Below, piece after piece: positions 45,801-57,983 of a DNA stretch of 64,000 nt. Each line of letters begins with the position of its first letter. Within the stretch, counting starts at the first letter, position 1. The notes below the pieces were generated by a model. The model was not told the origin of the DNA, did no database searches, and saw only the letters and a program-made list of their open reading frames with translations. Source of the stretch: Theristus sp. LFF4_11 (lineage: Eukaryota; Nematoda; Chromadorea; Monhysterida; Xyalidae); contig JASANC010000062.1 in assembly GCA_030248135.1 (NCBI GenBank), positions 1 through 64,000 of the forward strand, read 5' to 3'. A program made the translations under genes and the position numbers.

Positions 45801-47407
45801 GCAGCCACCGCTTCGCACATTTTCAATCTTAGCGTGCTCACTGCTTTTATTAATGACCACCTGCGTGCGTGTACTGCCAGTGCGTCTCACCGACGCAGGT
45901 ACATTTCACCGCCGTACTTCGACCGTTCCAACCCGCTGCGTACGTCCCGTGGCGGTCCCGGCCACCAGCGAGTCTACGAGAAACGAGCGCAACAGATGCA
46001 TCATCATCGTTCACTCACCGAACTGCATGGCCATTGTCCGTTTGCTTCGAACTGAACCTGATATTATTGATGACCCCCGGTTCCAGAAACTGGATGCTGC
46101 TAAACCCTGGTGGTTTGGTGCAAGTGTGGATGGAAACTAACATCCCATAACGTGAACGAAAGATATCTCGCCTACTTTTCCCATTTTTTAAGGCTCATTG
46201 TCATTTTGTATTGCTAATGACTTGCTTGATTACTATGATGACCAACCAGCAGACACAGATAAGAAGCCTAAGCAGCTAAGAAATAAATCTGTGAACGCTG
46301 TAAACCATTGACACATTGTGCCCCAACAGCTGAAAGTCATTTTGAATGGTACTACTGCTTACTGACATGCACCACATGGTGATGTTTACCGGTAGCGTGC
46401 ATGTGCAACGTTCTCATGAGCGTTTACACTTTGCGTTCCAGCACGCCACTCTGCGCTCGGCGCCGCCGCAGCTCGCTCGCATTTGCACCGATGGAAGAGT
46501 CAAGATTCAGGCATAGGAGGTAAAAATGCACAAGTTTGTGTGTCACCAACCTGCCGATTTGTTGTTTGCGCTAACGCTGGTACGCGAAAAAATCGCAAAA
46601 ATAAAGCCCGAAGACTGGGATGGAGGCTGGTTGGTGTACACACAGCACAGATAGTTTTTGCCGCTTTTTCGTGGAGACGCTATAACAAAAACCAAACATG
46701 ATACCAAAGTACACGGTGGGCCAAAAAACTGTCGGCTTTCAAATTGCTCTTTCTCGCGTCTGGTTAGAGATATGGGTTTGAAATTTAGAAATGTTGCAGA
46801 ACTTGGGTTTCCATTAAAAAAGATTAAAGTATTTTTGCTTTTGCTTTTTTGTCAATTTTTTTTTACTTTTTGACTAAAAGGACGCTATGCAAAAAGTGCA
46901 ACACAAGGTAACTGTCGTTTGGTGTTGAATAGTGAGTTTTGTGGAAGAAAAACGTCGCCGATGTTGCGAATGACTTGAAAACGCTTCCTAGGAAATTCTG
47001 CAGTGAGTGTTGGACTAAAAAACGTTCGTTTTTCAATTTTACCAACTTTGGTATCAAGTTTGGTGCTCTTTTGTGTGTTGGTTTCACGGTTTAAGGGGGA
47101 TCTAGCAATTAGTTTTTTTCCGTACGTACGGACACGACACTTGAAAAACGGCCACGCGATTTAGAAATCGTATCGTGTGTGCCATCTTAATGCATTACGG
47201 ACACAATTCGTTTGCGCACAGGATTTAGAACGACTTGTGTGCGTACGGACGAAAAACTGAATGGTGTTCTCGCCATTATTGCAGTTTTCCAGAACAGTGG
47301 TGGTGTTCTCGCCTCTACTTCTGTAACAACCTTGAATCTTTGAATTTGTCTGGTTTCTTTCATTTGCAGGCTCCACCGGATTCAACAGTTTCGATAGTAA
47401 CAAATGA
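39838..47407 (+). CDS. MH2-domain protein (Expansion-like, no MH1)
   Basis: The nine exons are 39838-40005, 41996-42153, 42548-42752, 43792-43990, 44768-44985, 45308-45477, 45899-46035, 46442-46519 and 47370-47407, totalling 1371 nt (456 aa). Residues of about 108-245 are a SMAD-type MH2 fold: VGLAYFDNSERTP, EQGVKLKIDPDGNLWAKRM, FLKPLYR, KVFDIRRF, CCLVCLKFSVD and TPCWVLLVHLVAIELLN. There is no MH1 domain and no SSXS tail, so it is not a receptor-activated SMAD. The best-known relatives are the insect Expansion/Rebuff proteins of cuticle chitin organisation. The C-terminal half is Ser/Gly/Arg-rich and probably disordered, ending KSQDSGIGGSTGFNSFDSNK. If exon 5 is read through, a stop at 45003 would give a 321-aa isoform. 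Exons 1-4 are firm; exons 5-9 rest on phase and composition. Confidence 0.82.
40006..40828. repeat. 42-bp minisatellite, about 19.6 units, in MH2 intron 1
   Basis: The first unit starts exactly at the GTGAGC donor of exon 1. Units begin at 40006, 40048, 40090 and so on every 42 bp to 40804, where a partial unit decays. Each has G(T)GAACACGCTGAGTTTGAG, GGGTTGCC(A/G)CCACATG and ATTTA(G/A). Sites varying between units are the last A/G before GTGAAC, C/T in CACGCTG, and CCACC/CCGCC. The AG/AA state follows a period-three pattern (AG, AG, AA) with one break. Since 42 is a multiple of three, several frames stay open through it. In the exon 1 frame each unit ends in TAG or TAA. Confidence 0.97.
41490..41756. 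repeat. MITE family A, copy 2 (reverse)
   Basis: A 267-bp full-length element with TACCGTAAAGTCTTGCGTAT and its inverted partner GCAAGACTTTACGGTA. It is in MH2 intron 1, in the opposite orientation to the copies at 13801 and 49368. Confidence 0.9.
44251..44306. repeat. Family P half-element
   Basis: GGTATTCGTGAAGCAGTATT and TAGTGACGCGAAGCTATGTT match the left half of family P. The right half is missing. It is in MH2 intron 4. Confidence 0.6.
44555..44712. repeat. MITE family B, copy in MH2 intron 4
   Basis: A 158-bp element, TACAGTCGAACTCTAAATTA to TTTAGAGTTCGACTGTA, with a core containing GTGGGCGGAGTTTGGTTCG. It ends about 55 bp before the acceptor of exon 5. Confidence 0.88.
47090..47278. 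repeat. Inverted-repeat element, family C (reverse copy)
   Basis: About 189 bp in MH2 intron 8. It contains AATTAGTTTTTTTCCGTACG, GGCCACGCGATTTAGAAATC, TGCATTACGGACACAATTCG and GTGCGTACGGACGAAAAACT. It is the reverse of the 10339 copy. Confidence 0.75.
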
Positions 47408-47548
47408 GAACGCTTGAAGAGATTTTCGGAAACTCATCAATCAATGCGCGAATTCTGCATTGTATAAAATTGCCGTCTGGAAACGTTGCAGAATGGCAGT
47501 TTCTCTTTTGGAAAATTTGTTTATTGCTGAACTTTATGAAGATTTTTC

Positions 47549-47554
47549 AATAAA
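47549..47554 (+). terminator. Poly(A) signal AATAAA, MH2 gene
   Basis: AATAAA 142 nt beyond the stop codon in exon 9, on the coding strand. Its presence soon after the predicted last exon supports the nine-exon model. Confidence 0.5.
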
Positions 47555-48311
47555 AAGTGTGATCATCCTTCCAATCTGTATAACGTTTTTTACACATGCT
47601 TTCAAGCCGATTTCAATTTGTTACAGTATTACTGTTTGTTCGTGTTATTTTCATTGACTTTGTTTTTTTTCAAGCTGTAAATAATTGATGATCAGTTTGT
47701 ACAGCCCCGCTTAAACTTTCGTTTCGAACAAAACGCTGTTCTGCCAGCTGCATCTAAAAATGATTTTTATTGCTTGGTTTTCAGCTTCAGGAACATTTCT
47801 TATCAGAAGTTTTTTCTACACCACTTCAAAAAACACTAATGTCGGTTTGTGTAAGTGCCACTTTTCTTTAGCGCCCAGATTTTTCTTCTCAAAAGTCAGA
47901 ACCGTCTGTGGAAGTCGTTCAGCGGTTTCACGACCAATTTTGTGCTAATGGAAATCCGTTGATGGTTCGTAAATGTTTTTGCGAACATTTGAGAAGATTT
48001 TCAGTGATGGTAAAGACTTTAGTGACCAACTCCCCCATTGACTACTTCTCGTCTGGGCATTTTTCAATCAACCGCCCTTTTTTGCTTGATCTGTTCATTT
48101 GAACTTTTCTTTGAATTGTGATAGTTGTTTTTTTTTAATTGATGGTGGTTTTGGGTTTCACTTTCTTGTGTGTCAAGCTTTTTCGTTGTAATTGTGAGCA
48201 GAGGTTTTATTAAAAAGCAACAATTTTGACAAAAACAAACAAAAACACGCTGAACAAAAAAGTTGCCGGAACAGGAACACGTGTCCGACGAAAACCTATG
48301 CCCGCAACGGG

Positions 48312-48858
48312 GTGGTACAATTCCGGCCCGCTAATTCCGGCCTGAAGAATTCCGGCCCGCACATTCCGGCCTGAAGAATTCCGGCCCGGAGAATTCCGGC
48401 CCGGAGAATTCCGGCCCGGAGAATTTTCGCCAGCACGAACAATATTAAACCACACGAAGTGATTTTGGCAATGAAATTAGGAAATAAAAATATCGATGTT
48501 CACATGTTACAGCGTATTTTCAATGATGTTCGTCTTGTTTGCTTTTTTTGGAAAGTGAAACCTTTTGGAAAAAAAGAAACTACAAATAAATTTTGAATTT
48601 TTTTTATCATGAACAGGATTTGTGACTCTTTTACCTTATCAAAAAGGCTTGGCTTAAGATTAGGAAGCTACAACAAGCCACTGCAAGCAAGTTCTAAACA
48701 AAAATAAAAAATCACTTTAGAATTTATTTACCAAAAATCACTTCGTGTGGTTTAATATTGTTCTTGCTGGCGAAAATTCTCCGGGCCGGAATTCTTCGGG
48801 CCGGAATGAGCGGGCCGGAATTCTACGGGCCGGAATTTCGCGGGCCGGAATAGTACCC
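48312..48858. mobile_element. Foldback-like element with arrayed inverted ends
   Basis: Each end is an array of 13-18 bp units built on GAATTCCGGCCCG: seven on the left (48317-48421), five on the right in inverse orientation. Inside the arrays, both ends share an inverted segment of about 45 bp: GGAGAATTTTCGCCAGCACG, then AACAATATTAAACCACACGA and AGTGATTTTGG. The outermost bases also match (GGTAC-A-TTCCGGCCCGC). The spacer of about 270 bp is A/T-rich and non-coding. The unit-array termini resemble eukaryotic foldback elements. No transposase is present. Confidence 0.75.
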
Positions 48859-49367
48859 GAGCGGCCCGGAACAGAGCAGTGTACCACGGTTGCCACCGAT
48901 CCGTGGTTACCACATGAGGCTGGGGTCCGTTGCGACACGTGTTTGAGAACGAGTTCGAATTTCTTTGTTTTTCCGTTGAACAAACTGCAGAACGCCGAAA
49001 CACTTTCCGATTGTATCAAACACTTTGCTTCTCGTTTTGTGCGCTTTTGCTTTTTGTTCAGAAGTTTCGAAAACTTTTATAATTTTGGGTTTTTGCTTAA
49101 ATAAAACTAGCATAGGTATTTGTTTGAAAAGCAGCATAGAACGAGACAAAGTTCATGTAGCTGATTGGTTACAAAGTTTGAATTTCGCCGGAGCTGGTAC
49201 ATTGTATCTTATGGTTAGCGGAACCGGTGCGCGAATAATTAAAAAAAGTTCACATGTGATGATTGTCGAGTGCAGTGTATTATACCCACCCCATTCGATA
49301 AGTGTAAGCTGCACTGCCAAAATGAGCGCAACCCAGAGCAGACAAAAAAATAACAAAGGCCAATAGA

Positions 49368-49633
49368 TACCGTAAAGTCTTGCATATAAGGTTCCTCCCA
49401 CTTATAAGACCCCCACCCAAAAGTGGGCGGAGTGTCACACGGCGGGAAACCAAAAAATTCAAATTTTTGACTTGGTCACAATCCTACCCCGTTTATAAGG
49501 CCCGAAATTCCTAATGTTCGCTTTATAAGACCTCCTCCCACTTATAAGGTTGTCACACGAAATTCCACTTTTTTCAGAAATTTTTGATTTTCAAATTTAT
49601 ATAAGGAGACCTTATATGCAAGACTTTACGGTA
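49368..49633. repeat. MITE family A, copy 3
   Basis: The best-preserved copy, 266 bp: TACCGTAAAGTCTTGCATAT to ATATGCAAGACTTTACGGTA. CTTATAAGACCCCCACCCAA, GTGGGCGGAGTGTCACACGG and TTTATAAGGCCCG are visible inside. TA is at both boundaries. Confidence 0.93.
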
Positions 49634-52600
49634 ATGTTTATATGTGCAACTCAGCGGTTGTTCGAGAACGTGTTGCTTTCATTATTCTTCAGCTGTTTCT
49701 TCAAAAATAGATTCCAACGAACATTAAAAAAAGTTGCCGCGATTTGTCTGTCTGGGCTACACAGCGAACGCTTTCGTTTCTTTGTGCAAGCAAACCCAAA
49801 AAAGTGTCTAAACAAACATAGAAAATTGGCTTTGTTATGGGTTTTAGCAGTTTGGCTATTTTGCGATGCGCACAATCACGCAATATATGCAAACGTTCAT
49901 CTTGTTGCGGCGCTGAAATCGCTTTTTGTCGCGTTCTCAACCGCCATGATAAAAAACTGTTTTCTTCGGGAAAAAGTTGTCTGTCTTTTATGACCAAGTG
50001 TGTGCACGTCTGTGAGAAGTATTGCATGTGGAAAACTTGGACACAATTATTGTTACGAGCATTTTTGAACTCAGCGTACCCGAAAACCCGCCTGACACGA
50101 TTTCAGCTTGAGAAATTTCGGTGGTTGGCGGAAACACCGTGCACGCGCACGAACGTCCCCTTAAACTTGTCGTTTCAAAACAGTGCTTAAAGTTTCATAA
50201 AGTGCATAAAGTCGTAATTTAAAGACAGTCACTCATCTTGTGTTTACATGAGACAGTGATGTTGCACCGTCAGAAACAAACCCACAGGGTCACGCTGACA
50301 CTCAGAACCACGCTGCTGAAAGACCCGAGAAACAAAAACGGATCAACAATGCAACGGTTGTTTCAACACAGGATGCCACCGTGCAGCATAGCGCACGAAA
50401 TGAAAGTGGCGCAGCTTTTATGGTGGATATCGTGGTCACCCACCACTCTCAGAATCGTTCTGCACATGGGAAATCATCGACCGACGCGACTGTTCAGCGT
50501 CACCCCGCTTTGAAAACATCGTGATGTCTCAACATGCGGGCTAATTGCTATTCGCGCATCGCACGGAAATATCAGCTCAGATTTTGAGCTCACCACATGC
50601 ATGTGTTTGTCATGTGCATGGCACCTGTTGGCACGAACGAACGAATATGCTTTTCTTGCACGAGTCTCTCTGCTGTTTTTTTTTAAATTTTTGCTCAGCA
50701 TGTTTTTTGATATCCAAACAACACGATAATATGCCGCAGACCAGCCTGCATGATGGTCTCATTGATTGCGTTCCATTTTATTCCCTGAACATCGCCACCA
50801 ATTTATGAACACTGTTGCGCAAGCACATTTCACCATTTGCTGTTTTCACAATTTTTCGTGCGATGAGTGGTCTGCGAACAAAGAACGACAACGTATACAC
50901 GCGGTCTCAGGCGAATACCGGTGTGTTTTAGTTTTTATTTAAGCCAATTGAAAAAATACCAAACAAAGGACACACACCGCACATGCCGGAAAACGAAGTG
51001 ACTCAATGAAGGGCCATGTGAGCCAAAAAAGGGCCGCTTGCTATTGACAAGATGAACAGAAAAACTAATGAAGCCGAGAGCTGAGCCAAACAGAAAATGC
51101 AACCACGGTAGACGCAATGTTTTTTCCAAATCTATCGAAAGCTGCTTGACTGAACACGTGTCACGGGTTTATTTTTTGTGCGCTCGTTCGTCATAAATGT
51201 GTGGTGCCGTCACCGCCCGCGGGGTGTCGCTCGTCTCAGTGGCCTGGCAAGCTAAAAAAACATAATTCGAAAAAAACAGCAAATAAAAAACGCAAATTCC
51301 TACCGGAGAAAGAGAACGGAGAATGGAAAACCAAAGCGTTCGAGCGCGCATACACGTTTATTTTTTTGGTTTTATGTCTGTCTGTCTGATAAGTTGTAAT
51401 AAAAAACGCACAACATAACCAATTGCGACAGCGAGTCCAAGTAAAAAGTGCCCAGTGTTGAGCAAGCTGGCAATGCCACCAAATGCACATCCACTGACTA
51501 TGCACGCTCCCATCATTGTGCTGCATGCAAAATGCTTCTTTTGTTGTCAACAAATTTGTTCAGTAGTTTGTTGTTCTCGTCATTCAACTTGCAAATCCAC
51601 TGAGAACGTCTGTTGCACATTTTACCGAACAAAATCGATGCTTGCAATTTGCATCGCCTATGGCAGCTGAACGAATTTGTTCATGTGAAGTGCTCAGTCG
51701 CAAAGTCCTTTGACCTAACACGGACTTTTTGCAGAAAACACTGAGTTTTTGTGTTCTTCCGTCTTGTTTCGTGTCCGATCGAATGTCGTGTGGCGTTCAT
51801 GGCTGACAGAAAACGCAGAAAAAGGTTTGTGGGCCGGTGCCTGTGCTGAGTACCAAAAGCAGCGCCGTCACAGACACACATCAACAAAATCACACACACA
51901 CATCAAAGCAGCGCCGTTTTTTTCGGAAGTACTACCAGTCACAGTCACCTGCTTTGGCGTGGTTGTTGCGTCAAAAATGATAAAATTTTCAGTTTCTGGC
52001 CGAACACGTTTTTCTACCGTAAAACCGTGCGCTCTTGTGGCACAGAGCCGAGTTGTTTGAAAACTCACTTTTTGTGGACATTTGTTTTGAAAGAGAGGCT
52101 GATTTGTTCTTCTCTGGCGCGCACACCGCACAGCACTGAGTGAAAGCCACAGAGAATATCATGGTCTTGAACAGCGGTAATCACTTTACAGAACTGAAAT
52201 TCGATCATCCGAGCCGCGATGAAGAGTGAAAATGCACAGACCCTGGCCACTGGAGCGAGTGCCACTGCCGCTGTGCAGGTTGCACAACTGCCGCGCGTGT
52301 ACGGTAGAAACGAACGCTGCGTTCTTGTGGCGCTCTCTGTGATGCACCGCAATGTTGATGTTTCAGTCTGTCGCTCGCTACATGTTAGCTGACGGGACGG
52401 TTTTTTTTATCCAGGGTTTTGCAGTGCTAGACTGGCGGCTTTGCGGTGTATTGTATATGCGAGCAAAACAACAGCGCTCGATCGAAGCATTCAACATAAG
52501 ATACATGTATTTGCTATTAAACGTTTGTTAATATGACGTTCTTTATTATTTGAACGCGCTGTGGATTTGAAATACTGAAATCGTTTTCGAGCGCAGCACA

Positions 52601-53496
52601 TTGCCGGTGTGTTATTTGCGGTTTCATCTGCGTGTATTTTGTTGCGTGCGCGTTCCGTTGTTTATGCTTATTGTTTATTATGCTGTTGCTATGCGATACA
52701 CGCAACGCACAAAATGACGCTGATGAACGCACAAGCTCAGAAGATATATGAACGTACATTGTGCGTTGAACTTTATTGCACAATGTTCAACGTTCGTTTT
52801 GTTGTGTGTGCCCGCGCGCATGTGCACATGCTCAACTGAGACGACGCATTGTCAGACATCCAGCAAAACACATTGAACACACTTTATTGTTGCTTTTCAT
52901 GGTAGCACAAGCAATATGTTGCAACCACGCGCGCGCCCATTTCGGCCTTTCAATCTTTCAATAATCTAGCATGCATACAGCCTGTGCCTAGAACATTTTA
53001 TCAGCAAATAAAAACCATGCTTGAAAAGCGGTCAAATGTACGTTGGATCTTCTCTTTTTTTTTGTTGCCATCGCCATTTCACAAGGTGCAAAAACACTTT
53101 GAAATACACTTGGATACCCTCGTATCATATCTCAGATACCAAAATGGTATTTTTATTTTGAACAATGGAAGTTCTTCATCTGTTCCGGCTTAGCAGCACT
53201 GCGAGTGCACCCCTTTAAAACATGCAATGTTATGCACATGTAAAACTTGGCGCTGCCCAGAAGCTTCCAGAGCAACCTCAACACGCACAGAGAAAGCAAG
53301 AAAGTCGATAATTTTGTTCCTGTGTGCGTTCGCTCGGAGTTCGCGTGCAGCAAGCATTATGCGGCGGCACTAGACACGCAAGGAACACCTAGCGGCTTAT
53401 GTGATAGCGTTCTTATGGCCACTACTGAGAGACAGGGCTGCATGTTGAGATCGCTGAGACGCAAAATTCACAGAGATTCATGCGGAACAGACGAGC

Positions 53497-53722
53497 TAAA
53501 CATGGCAACTTTTTTCAGGGTGCAACGAGCGCGCGAAATTTGAACGAAAAAAAGACTTTTAGAAAACCAATTGTGTGTCAAACTTAACTGTTACTTGAAA
53601 ACACCTGGTTATTCGTGCTATTCTGTTCATTCTTTGTTCATTGCACACACTATGGCAAATATCTTGGCAGTTTTGGAGAAATGCAACTTCTAGTCTACGA
53701 CTAATCCCGCCTTGATGACAAG
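53497..53722. repeat. MITE family E, diverged copy
   Basis: It shares AAACATGGCAACTTTTTTCA, AGGAGCGCGCGAA-like, TTGCACACA, CTTCTAGTCT and ACTAATCCCGCCTTGATGA with 59183-59452. Both ends are eroded, and a family F copy starts about 15 bp downstream. Confidence 0.65.
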
Positions 53723-53735
53723 GACTGAATCGTGG

Positions 53736-53877
53736 ATAGATGGCTGAATGGACTCCCCAAATAGGGCCGCGTCACTTAGGCTATTTTCAATAAATTATGA
53801 ATGAACTTTGAAGCTACCGTTGCCTTTCTATGCCTGCAAACGCACTGAGTCGCAGAACCCCAAAAAATGATAATAGC
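53736..53877. repeat. Dispersed repeat, family F (copy 2)
   Basis: It contains ATAGGGCCGCGTCACTTAGG, CTATTTTCAA, TGCAAACGCACTGAGTCGCA and GAACCCCAAAAAATGA. The left part seen in the other two copies is missing. Confidence 0.6.
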
Positions 53878-55318
53878 AGATTTTGTATTTATTGGAGAAT
53901 TTGCTGTTCTCAGTTATCGATACACACGTGGTCGTGCAAAAACATACAAGCATCACTTTCCATTAAAGGGGAAATTCCGATATAATACGCAGCTTCGTTT
54001 TACCATCGCCCTGTAGCCACTTTGGTCATGCAGACTCTGGCGTTCGGCTGAACTCGCAGATGGGCATATGCAAAAAGCCTTCGCGTTCGTTCTCTTGCGC
54101 AGTTTCTATCACTTTCCAGCATTTTTTTAAAATTATACTTCACGAACACACATTGGCCAGCGGCAAAGTTGCAAGATAGTCTGGGTCGACGCAGCCATAA
54201 TTTATGGTTGGATATTGGAAGAAAATAATAAGGAAGTAAACAGAGAGAAGCCCAGCATTTTGAGCGAATATGATGCGTTCATCTGCGATTTGAGCGAGAC
54301 GGCGTATGCTGCGTTCTGTTTGATGTGTCGCCCTCGCCTCGCCGCATCGTTTTGTTTGCCGCCTTTTGGTTTAACGCGACAGCTCACCAGCGCTGCGGCG
54401 TGCGCTTTTTATTTCTGTGCGAATTCCTGCTGTTATCGATCTCAAATACTTTTTTTGCCAGTTTATGCAGTTTGGCCTGAGCCAATGCTTTTATAAAGAA
54501 AGGTTGCCTGTGTACATGTACGTGAGAATGAACACCGTTGAAAGTCGTCGTTTTTTGGTGCCAAAAAAACAAACAAACGCATTATCGTTTGACATTCGCA
54601 TAAAAATTGAACTTGACGCTGTGCTTTTTGGCGTTTAGAAACGCCAAAATGCGCATGTTAATAAAAAAAGCGCGAAAAAAACTCCAGCGTTTTATGTAGA
54701 TGCCATTGGCACATATCGAACGGATTGCATTGATCGGGACTCTGCACGCATACAGACATACATGTACCCTACATGTATGTGCAGCTTCAGCAACACGTCG
54801 CCGTTTGAAAGATGCAATGCTGGCCAAAGCAAAGCTCACACATGCGGTGCCGTGCGTTGTGCATTGTCAGTTGAAACCGCAGATGTGTTCCGCAATGTTC
54901 GTCGTTGTCTCCGTTGCTACATGCAAGCTGTATACATGCAGCTCATGAATTATTTTTAATATAGCGCCTTGTATGCACATTAGCTATGGCTGTGTTCTTG
55001 TGCTTCGTGCTTTCTTTGTTTCTTTTTATGCGTTTGCGTGTTAGCAGAGTGAATTGAACGCATTTAGCCTGAGAAGATTTGCAGTGCGCTTGTGTTCACA
55101 AATTGGACGCACAGATGCACTGCAATACTTCCGGCAAACGCTTTTGTTTCGGCTGATGCCACTGAAAATTTGTTCACATGTTATGAACGAGCAACCCGCC
55201 GAAATCCGTTTTTGAACAATATTTATATTTCACATGCGCTTGTGTCAGGATTATCGATCTCATTTCACCTTTGTTGTTGTTCAAGTTTGCTACAATAACG
55301 GTGATTACATATAGCGCG

Positions 55319-55486
55319 TACAGGGTGTTTCATAAAAACCGCTTTTTACCACTCAATCAAACTTTTACGCTGAAATTTTCATCAATACTAGAGAAGACCT
55401 TGCCATGCATAATTTTATCGACGTTTTAGCCAAAACGAAGCATTCTAGGTCTGAAGTTTTTTGGCGTATTTTTGAAACACCCTGTA
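55319..55486. repeat. TA-flanked MITE with CAGGGTGTTTC ends
   Basis: A 168-bp element with inverted ends TACAGGGTGTTTCATAAAAA and TTTTTGAAACACCCTGTA. TA at both edges fits a mariner-like target duplication. A single copy was seen and it is non-coding. Confidence 0.75.
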
Positions 55487-56207
55487 CATATGTATAACAA
55501 TGAAAATTCTTAGGTGCGAATTGCAAGTGACCATGCCTGCAAGGCAGTGCCAGCCACTGACGCTACCGTAAACCTTCATTATATTCTCTGCCTTTCAAAA
55601 GCCAATCAGTCATGATTCATGTTTTCAGTTGAAAAACAACAGCGCAAAAAAAGCGAGCCTCATCATCTATTTTGGTTCCGAGAACCTTTACACCTGCACC
55701 AACACGAACGTCTGCATCTGAATCTGCATTGAAACCTGCACTATTTTTCTGCGTGCTTGGCTTGACATTCGTTTGATTGATCGAAAGTTAAAAATTGTAT
55801 CAAAAGTTTCTAGTTGTTAAAATTACGTTTCGATTAATGAATTGCAATCAATCAGTTTTTTTGTTTCACAATTTACGCGTAACAATTTCAATTACCGTAT
55901 TTTGCAAATATATAACCATGGTTATCACACTATACAAGTTTTGTGCAGTTTTCGCAAAATTTTCGCAGGTACACGTGTGTGTAGCAGTATAATGTTGCGT
56001 TTAATCCAGTCGTTTTTTAGCGTCAGTTGCAACCCAGTTTGGTGACGTAGCGACACGTTGCAACGCAGTCTGGCAACTTTTTTGTGGCGACCATTTGTGT
56101 ATGTTCAAGGCTCATGATCAAAACAGCTCTTGTGTACGCGGTTTTCATCATGTACGGTGATTTGTTTTTTCTTGTTGAAACGTTCGTTAACAAAACTACT
56201 TTGTTGA

Positions 56208-56297
56208 GCGGCATTCATGAAGCAGTATTTGATGACGCATAGCTGTGTTAAAACATACAATGCTGTCACTAAATGATGCTTTATGAATGCCCCTTTA
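56208..56297. repeat. Family P palindrome, copy 2
   Basis: GCGGCATTCATGAAGCAGTA and GATGCTTTATGAATGCCCCT form the stem; GCTGTGTTAAAACATACAAT is at the loop. It is a full copy of about 90 bp. Confidence 0.8.
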
Positions 56298-56568
56298 CAC
56301 TATTTTGTTATATATTTTTGGTTGATCATATTACACTATTTTTTGATTGGCTGTGGTTCCGTCGCTGTCAATCAAACTACCATGATGTATTCATTGACAC
56401 TATTAGTGCCATGCCTTTCTGGGTGCCATTCAAGAACTCTTGAAAAAAACAGTACAGGGTGTGTCCGCATCGAAATACCTGAAATCGAAATGGTCACACG
56501 TGGAGGCGTATTAGGGCCGTTTCCAAAAATTGCGGGCTCTCAGCTTCCTTATCTCATTAGGTCACATC

Positions 56569-56639
56569 GCTTCACTAGCTCATTAGTTCACCAGTTCACT
56601 AGTTCAGTAGTTCACTGGTTTACTAACTCACTATTTCAC
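56569..56639. repeat. Degenerate ~10-bp tandem repeat
   Basis: About seven imperfect tandem copies of TTCACTAGTT-like words, with CTAG/CCAG/GTAG/CTGG variants. Confidence 0.75.
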
Positions 56640-57983
56640 ACGTGACCGGAATGGCCGCGGATTGGCAATTTTGAAATACAGCAACAAAACGCTTTCACGT
56701 GAGCATTTCGGGCATGTCGACACGCGACACTGGAAAAACCTTTTCCGATTGTGCAATTTCTAAATTCATGGGCTATAAAATTCCAGAATTTTTTCACCGT
56801 TGAACTAGTGAAGCAAAAAATTTCTGACAAATCGGGAAAATTGTTGATGCTGACCAGTATTGATTATGATTTTTGATTTTCAAATTTTTATAAGAGCCAA
56901 AATGCAAGATTTTACTACGTGGTCTTTTTTCAGTTAGAACGCCGCAGGCAGAAAGAGAAACAAATCCCGGCGACAACACCATTTTCTTGTTTCCGTGAAT
57001 GATTTTGATTTCAATTATGATCTGACTGAGCAGCGGTGCCCGCACACGAGTTTGTGTGTGCACGCAACAGTATTACATCGTCGGCAAAAACCATAAAATA
57101 CACTCGAAAAAATACAAAAAAAATGCAATAAACAGCACCAAAAAATCCGTCGTTGCTCAACTGGTATTAAAATCCTTGAAATTGAAATGGGAAAGGGTTG
57201 AATTTAAACAATTAATGGAAAAATCAGCGTTTGTGCCTCAACGTCAAGCGATGAAACCGTCAGATGCGTCGGTGCCACTTACGAAATGTGCACATGAAGC
57301 GTCAGCGACGCAATGCTGCGCAAGAACAATGCGTCGACACTCAACGTTCAAACGTGCGACAATAATTCAAACGAGCGATGTTGTTCGCTGGCCAAGTGGG
57401 TCTCAGCGACTGGCGATTCGCCGCGTGCGAACACTGCACCGCACCGTGACACTGCTGCTGTTAGCAAATGGTGAGCTCCTGTGTTCACAATCCATGTGCT
57501 ACCCCGGCAGTAGTTCAAGACTGTCACTTTTGTTTCGCAGAATACAGAGAATGGAGAACTACGATAACAAGAACGACTGTGTAGCATTTGGTTGAAATCA
57601 AACACCACATTTATGGCTGAATATGTTTTCTAGCAAACTCCGATACCGTTCTTCCTTTCGCATTAGAAGAAAAAGTGACAGGTGTTCACAAACCTACTGT
57701 ACTCAGGGTGCAGGGATCATCTGCTAAAAAGTATTTTATGCTGACCGGACTGCAGGAGTGATTTTTGGCATTGATCACCGCTGCAGTCGCCGTCAACCGC
57801 TGTTCATCTTTTTTCTACTCTTCAGGGCAGGAAACAAAAAATTCAAGCTGTTGATTGTATCAAGAATCCACCCTCTCGTTTATAACACACTTTTTTCATT
57901 TCTTTCATTTTCGATTTGTAGCGCCGATTTTAATACAAAATTTTAGCGCCGCAACTTGGAACGAACTTGGAATCTAGCTTTGG

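Noticed and set aside
49550..49993. 147-codon plus-strand open frame
   Set aside because: Its first part is the end of a family A MITE; the rest is unrecognisable.
57056..57595. 179-codon plus-strand open frame
   Set aside because: It has a Lys/Asn-rich start in A-rich DNA, no domain, and neither codon pattern nor splice signals link it to neighbours. It is kept only as the longest unexplained frame.
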